Assembly (NCBI RefSeq): GCF_010500245.1
Contig: NZ_JAAGOX010000022.1
Location: 124,001 to 188,000 of the forward strand
Origin: Ruegeria sp. PrR005
Lineage (GTDB): Bacteria; Pseudomonadota; Alphaproteobacteria; Rhodobacterales; Rhodobacteraceae
DNA: 64,000 bases
Reading direction: 5' to 3'
Shown here: one piece after another, positions 61,671 through 64,000 of the stretch
Layout of the letters: each line of letters opens with the position of its first letter
Numbering within the stretch: the stretch's first letter is position 1
Notes under the pieces: generated by a model
Databases searched by the model: none
What the model was told of the DNA's origin: nothing
Seen by the model: only the letters and a program-made list of their open reading frames with translations
Program-made: the position numbers and the translations under genes

Positions 61671-64000
61671 CGGTGCTGGGCGGTATTGGTTTCGCGTCGC
61701 CCTGGTTGTTGACCGGGCTTCTGGCGCTGCCGATCTTGTGGCTGATCCTGCGTGCGGTGCCGCCGGCGCCGATCCGGCGTTTGTTCCCGGCGGTGACGCT
61801 GCTGCTTGGCCTGCGCGACGACGAAAGCGTGTCGGATCGCACGCCATGGTGGCTGTTGCTGATTCGAATGCTCGCGGTCGCGGCGGTGATCGTCGGGCTG
61901 GCCGGTCCGGTCTTGAATCCTCAGCGCGAGGCAGAGGGCACAGGTCCGCTCTTGCTGTTGCTCGACGCCAGTTGGGCCGGGTCGGCAGGGTGGGGTCAGC
62001 GGATGGAGCTGCTCGATACTCAGCTGACCGAGGCAGGTCGGGCCGACAGGCCGGTGGCGGTGATGAGACTGTCCGCGCCAGAGGCGCCCGTGTTCCAGTC
62101 GGCGGTCAGCTGGAAAACCCGTCTTGCGGGGCTGAAGCCGGAACCATGGCAGCCGGGGGCTGCGCAAATTGCTGCGGCTGTGGAAGACATCCGGTCGGTC
62201 TCTGGCGGGTTTGACACGCATTGGCTGAGCGATGGTTTGGATTTCGACGGGCGGGAACAGGTTTTGTCGGCGCTTGCCGACCGCGGCGATGTGACGGTTT
62301 TTCAATCGCCCGACCCGGTGATTGCACTGCGCCCGGCGCAATACGCTGACGGTGCAATTCAGCTTTCGCTTGTGCGGTCCGCTGGTGGCAGCGAGCGGGT
62401 GCAGGGGGTCGTCGCGCTTGGCCCCGATCCTTCGGGCACCGTGCGGGTACTGGAACGGGCCGAGGTTGGTTTTGACGTCGAGGCGACCGAGGCAACGATT
62501 GCCTTGTCGCTCCCCTCGGAACTGCGGGCGCGGATCACCCAGTTTGAACTGGAAGGCCAACGCGCCGCCGGGGCTGTGGCCCTGACCGATGACGGTTTGC
62601 GGCGGCGCGAGGTAGCCTTGTTCGCGGGGCGTCAGGACCGCGAAGGTTTGGAGCTTCTCTCGCCGCTGCACTATTTGACCCAGGTTCTGGTCCCGACCGC
62701 TGATTTTGTCGACGGCGCGCTGCTTGACGTGCTTCCGGCCAATCCGGACGTGATCGTTCTGGCCGATGTCGCGACGTTGGCGCCGCCCGAAACAAGCGCC
62801 CTGATCGAATGGGTCGAAAATGGCGGCCTGTTGCTTCGGTTCTCGGGGCCACGGATGGCGGCCAGCGACATCGGCCGGGATGAGAGCGATCCGCTCTTGC
62901 CGGTGCGCTTGCGCAGCGGCGGGCGCACCGTGGGCGGCGCCATGAGTTGGGGCGAAGCCAAGACACTTGCGCCTTTTGCGGAGAATTCTCCATTTTTCGG
63001 GCTGAAAGTGCCGCCCGACGTGACCGTTTCGACCCAGGTTGTTGCGCAACCCGATCCCGATCTGGCGGACAAGGTTATCGCGGCGTTGAGCGATGGAACG
63101 CCCCTGGTGACGCGCAAGCCCCTGGGGCTGGGTCAGGTGGTTCTGTTTCATGTGACGGCGGACGCCGAGTGGTCTTCGTTGCCGTTGTCGGGGTTGTTTG
63201 TCGAAATGCTGGACCGGTTGGCGGTGTCGTCCAGCGCCAAACAGGTCGATGCCGAGGCGCTGGAAGGCACGGTTTGGAGCCCGGTTCGAGTCATGGACGG
63301 GTTTGGCCAATTGGAAGAAGCGGGTAACCTGCCCGGGGTCGATGGGGTCGCGCTGGTGTCCGATCCGCTTGGCCCTGAAATCAGACCGGGCATCTACAGC
63401 AACGAGAAACGGCGGCTGGCCCGCAATGTGCTGCGACCGGACACGACGCTGTTGGTTGCTGAGTGGCCGCCGTCTGTTCCGGTTGTCGGTCTTTTGGTCA
63501 AGGCCGAACAGCCGATTGGCGGCTGGCTCTTGTCCTTGGCGCTGATGCTGTTGGCGGTTGATATCGTGGCGTCCCTGGCCTTGTCGGGTCGCCTGGGAGC
63601 CTTGCGTCGGGTCGCCCCCCTGATCGCGGCGGTGTTCGTTTTCGCCCCCGAAGCGCAGGCGCAGACCGCCGAAGCGGCGGAACGCTTTGCCCTGGAGGCG
63701 ACGCATGAAATGGTGCTGGCCCATGTCGTGACGGGCAACAAGAGCGTGGATGACGTCGCCTGGGCGGGCCTGTTGGGACTGTCGCGCACGCTCTATTACC
63801 GCACCTCGGTGGAACCGGCCGACCCGATTGGCGTGGATCTGGAACGGGATGAGCTGGCGTTCTTTCCCATGCTCTATTGGCCGGTGACGCCGGATCAGCC
63901 AGCTCCGTCCGAAGCCGCCTATGCCCGGCTGAATACCTATCTGCGTCTGGGAGGGATGATCCTGTTCGACACGCGGGACGCGGATGTCGCGCGGTTTGGG
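61667..64000 (+). CDS. DUF4159 membrane protein with BatA-like N-terminus (3' end outside window)
   Basis: An open frame of 778 codons from ATG 61667 (ATGA overlap with DUF58) runs off the right edge without a stop. The first ~80 residues (FASPWLLTGLLALPILWLILRA ... RRLFPAVTLLLGL) are the BatA/aerotolerance N-terminal membrane domain. A degenerate VWA-like LLLLLDASWAG and a glutamine-amidotransferase-like fold (VIVLADVATLAPPETSALIEWVENGGLLL) follow. A membrane helix at about 615-640 leads to DUF4159 (ELAFFPMLYWPV; RLNTYLRLGGMILFDTRDADVARFG). It completes a moxR-DUF58-DUF4159 envelope module. Confidence 0.88.
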   Translation, partial: MTVLGGIGFASPWLLTGLLALPILWLILRAVPPAPIRRLFPAVTLLLGLRDDESVSDRTPWWLLLIRMLAVAAVIVGLAGPVLNPQREAEGTGPLLLLLDASWAGSAGWGQRMELLDTQLTEAGRADRPVAVMRLSAPEAPVFQSAVSWKTRLAGLKPEPWQPGAAQIAAAVEDIRSVSGGFDTHWLSDGLDFDGREQVLSALADRGDVTVFQSPDPVIALRPAQYADGAIQLSLVRSAGGSERVQGVVALGPDPSGTVRVLERAEVGFDVEATEATIALSLPSELRARITQFELEGQRAAGAVALTDDGLRRREVALFAGRQDREGLELLSPLHYLTQVLVPTADFVDGALLDVLPANPDVIVLADVATLAPPETSALIEWVENGGLLLRFSGPRMAASDIGRDESDPLLPVRLRSGGRTVGGAMSWGEAKTLAPFAENSPFFGLKVPPDVTVSTQVVAQPDPDLADKVIAALSDGTPLVTRKPLGLGQVVLFHVTADAEWSSLPLSGLFVEMLDRLAVSSSAKQVDAEALEGTVWSPVRVMDGFGQLEEAGNLPGVDGVALVSDPLGPEIRPGIYSNEKRRLARNVLRPDTTLLVAEWPPSVPVVGLLVKAEQPIGGWLLSLALMLLAVDIVASLALSGRLGALRRVAPLIAAVFVFAPEAQAQTAEAAERFALEATHEMVLAHVVTGNKSVDDVAWAGLLGLSRTLYYRTSVEPADPIGVDLERDELAFFPMLYWPVTPDQPAPSEAAYARLNTYLRLGGMILFDTRDADVARFG

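Noticed and set aside
61523-63724. A very long reverse-strand open frame (over 700 codons)
   Set aside because: It is antisense to the DUF4159 gene, rich in Arg, Gln, His and Gly as expected for a shadow of GC-rich coding sequence; the forward frame has clear domains and coupled start.

Overview
The window reads as a GC-rich chromosomal segment of a marine Rhodobacteraceae bacterium of the Roseobacter group (Ruegeria/Leisingera-like). The basis is the alphaproteobacterial gene content and order (SdhAF4 of the DUF1674 family, an IalB-family protein, a DUF3035 lipoprotein, a serC leader-like RNA, and dnaA/dnaN/recF/gyrB scattered over about 9 kb). Marine osmolyte and organophosphonate genes (tmpAB, a DMSP-lyase-like cupin) point the same way. 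No rRNA or tRNA gene, IS element, prophage or CRISPR array was seen.

Left part (1-19 kb). An aldehyde dehydrogenase is cut by the left edge. Facing it is a tightly overlapping three-gene operon, tmpA-tmpB-(ureidoglycolate-lyase-like), with a divergent LysR regulator; tmpAB predict oxidative cleavage of 2-trimethylaminoethylphosphonate to glycine betaine and phosphate. Then come a small secreted protein, a BenE-type transporter, SdhAF4, and a forward run rsmB - heparinase II/III-like - purH - lspA - DUF3035 lipoprotein - two M16 peptidases (one with the zinc motif, one without). On the reverse strand lies deoC - orphan winged-helix ORF - tandem-domain ALDH16 - SDR, which looks like a deoxyribose-phosphate/acetaldehyde oxidation operon.

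Middle (19-38 kb). A Tro/Sit-type Mn/Zn ABC transporter operon sits behind a promoter with two tandem Fur-family-like operators. It is followed by mutL, rmuC, the threonine catabolism pair kbl-tdh, a cysteine-synthase-like enzyme, a PPP-type phosphatase and a cupin resembling DMSP lyases. The whole phosphorylated serine pathway is here (serC-serA reverse, serB divergent). An ArsR-AHSA1-YCII cassette, a Rhizobium-type asparaginase, an IalB-family protein and a Nudix hydrolase follow.

Replication region (39-49 kb). gyrB, recF, dnaN and dnaA are all on the reverse strand but are separated by accessory genes: an NAD(P)H oxidoreductase/TetR pair with three near-identical palindromic operators, a LysE exporter and a PhyH dioxygenase. 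rpsT follows dnaA. No DnaA-box cluster was found, so an origin is not claimed.

Right part (49-64 kb). Enoyl-CoA hydratase, an AT-richer membrane protein with two PH-like domains, mutM, ubiE-ubiB, a soluble reductive-dehalogenase-like Fe-S protein, a thiolase with a divergent XRE-cupin regulator, a PafA-like phosphatase and a DUF1285 protein. Last is a coupled moxR - DUF58 - DUF4159 operon that runs off the right edge.
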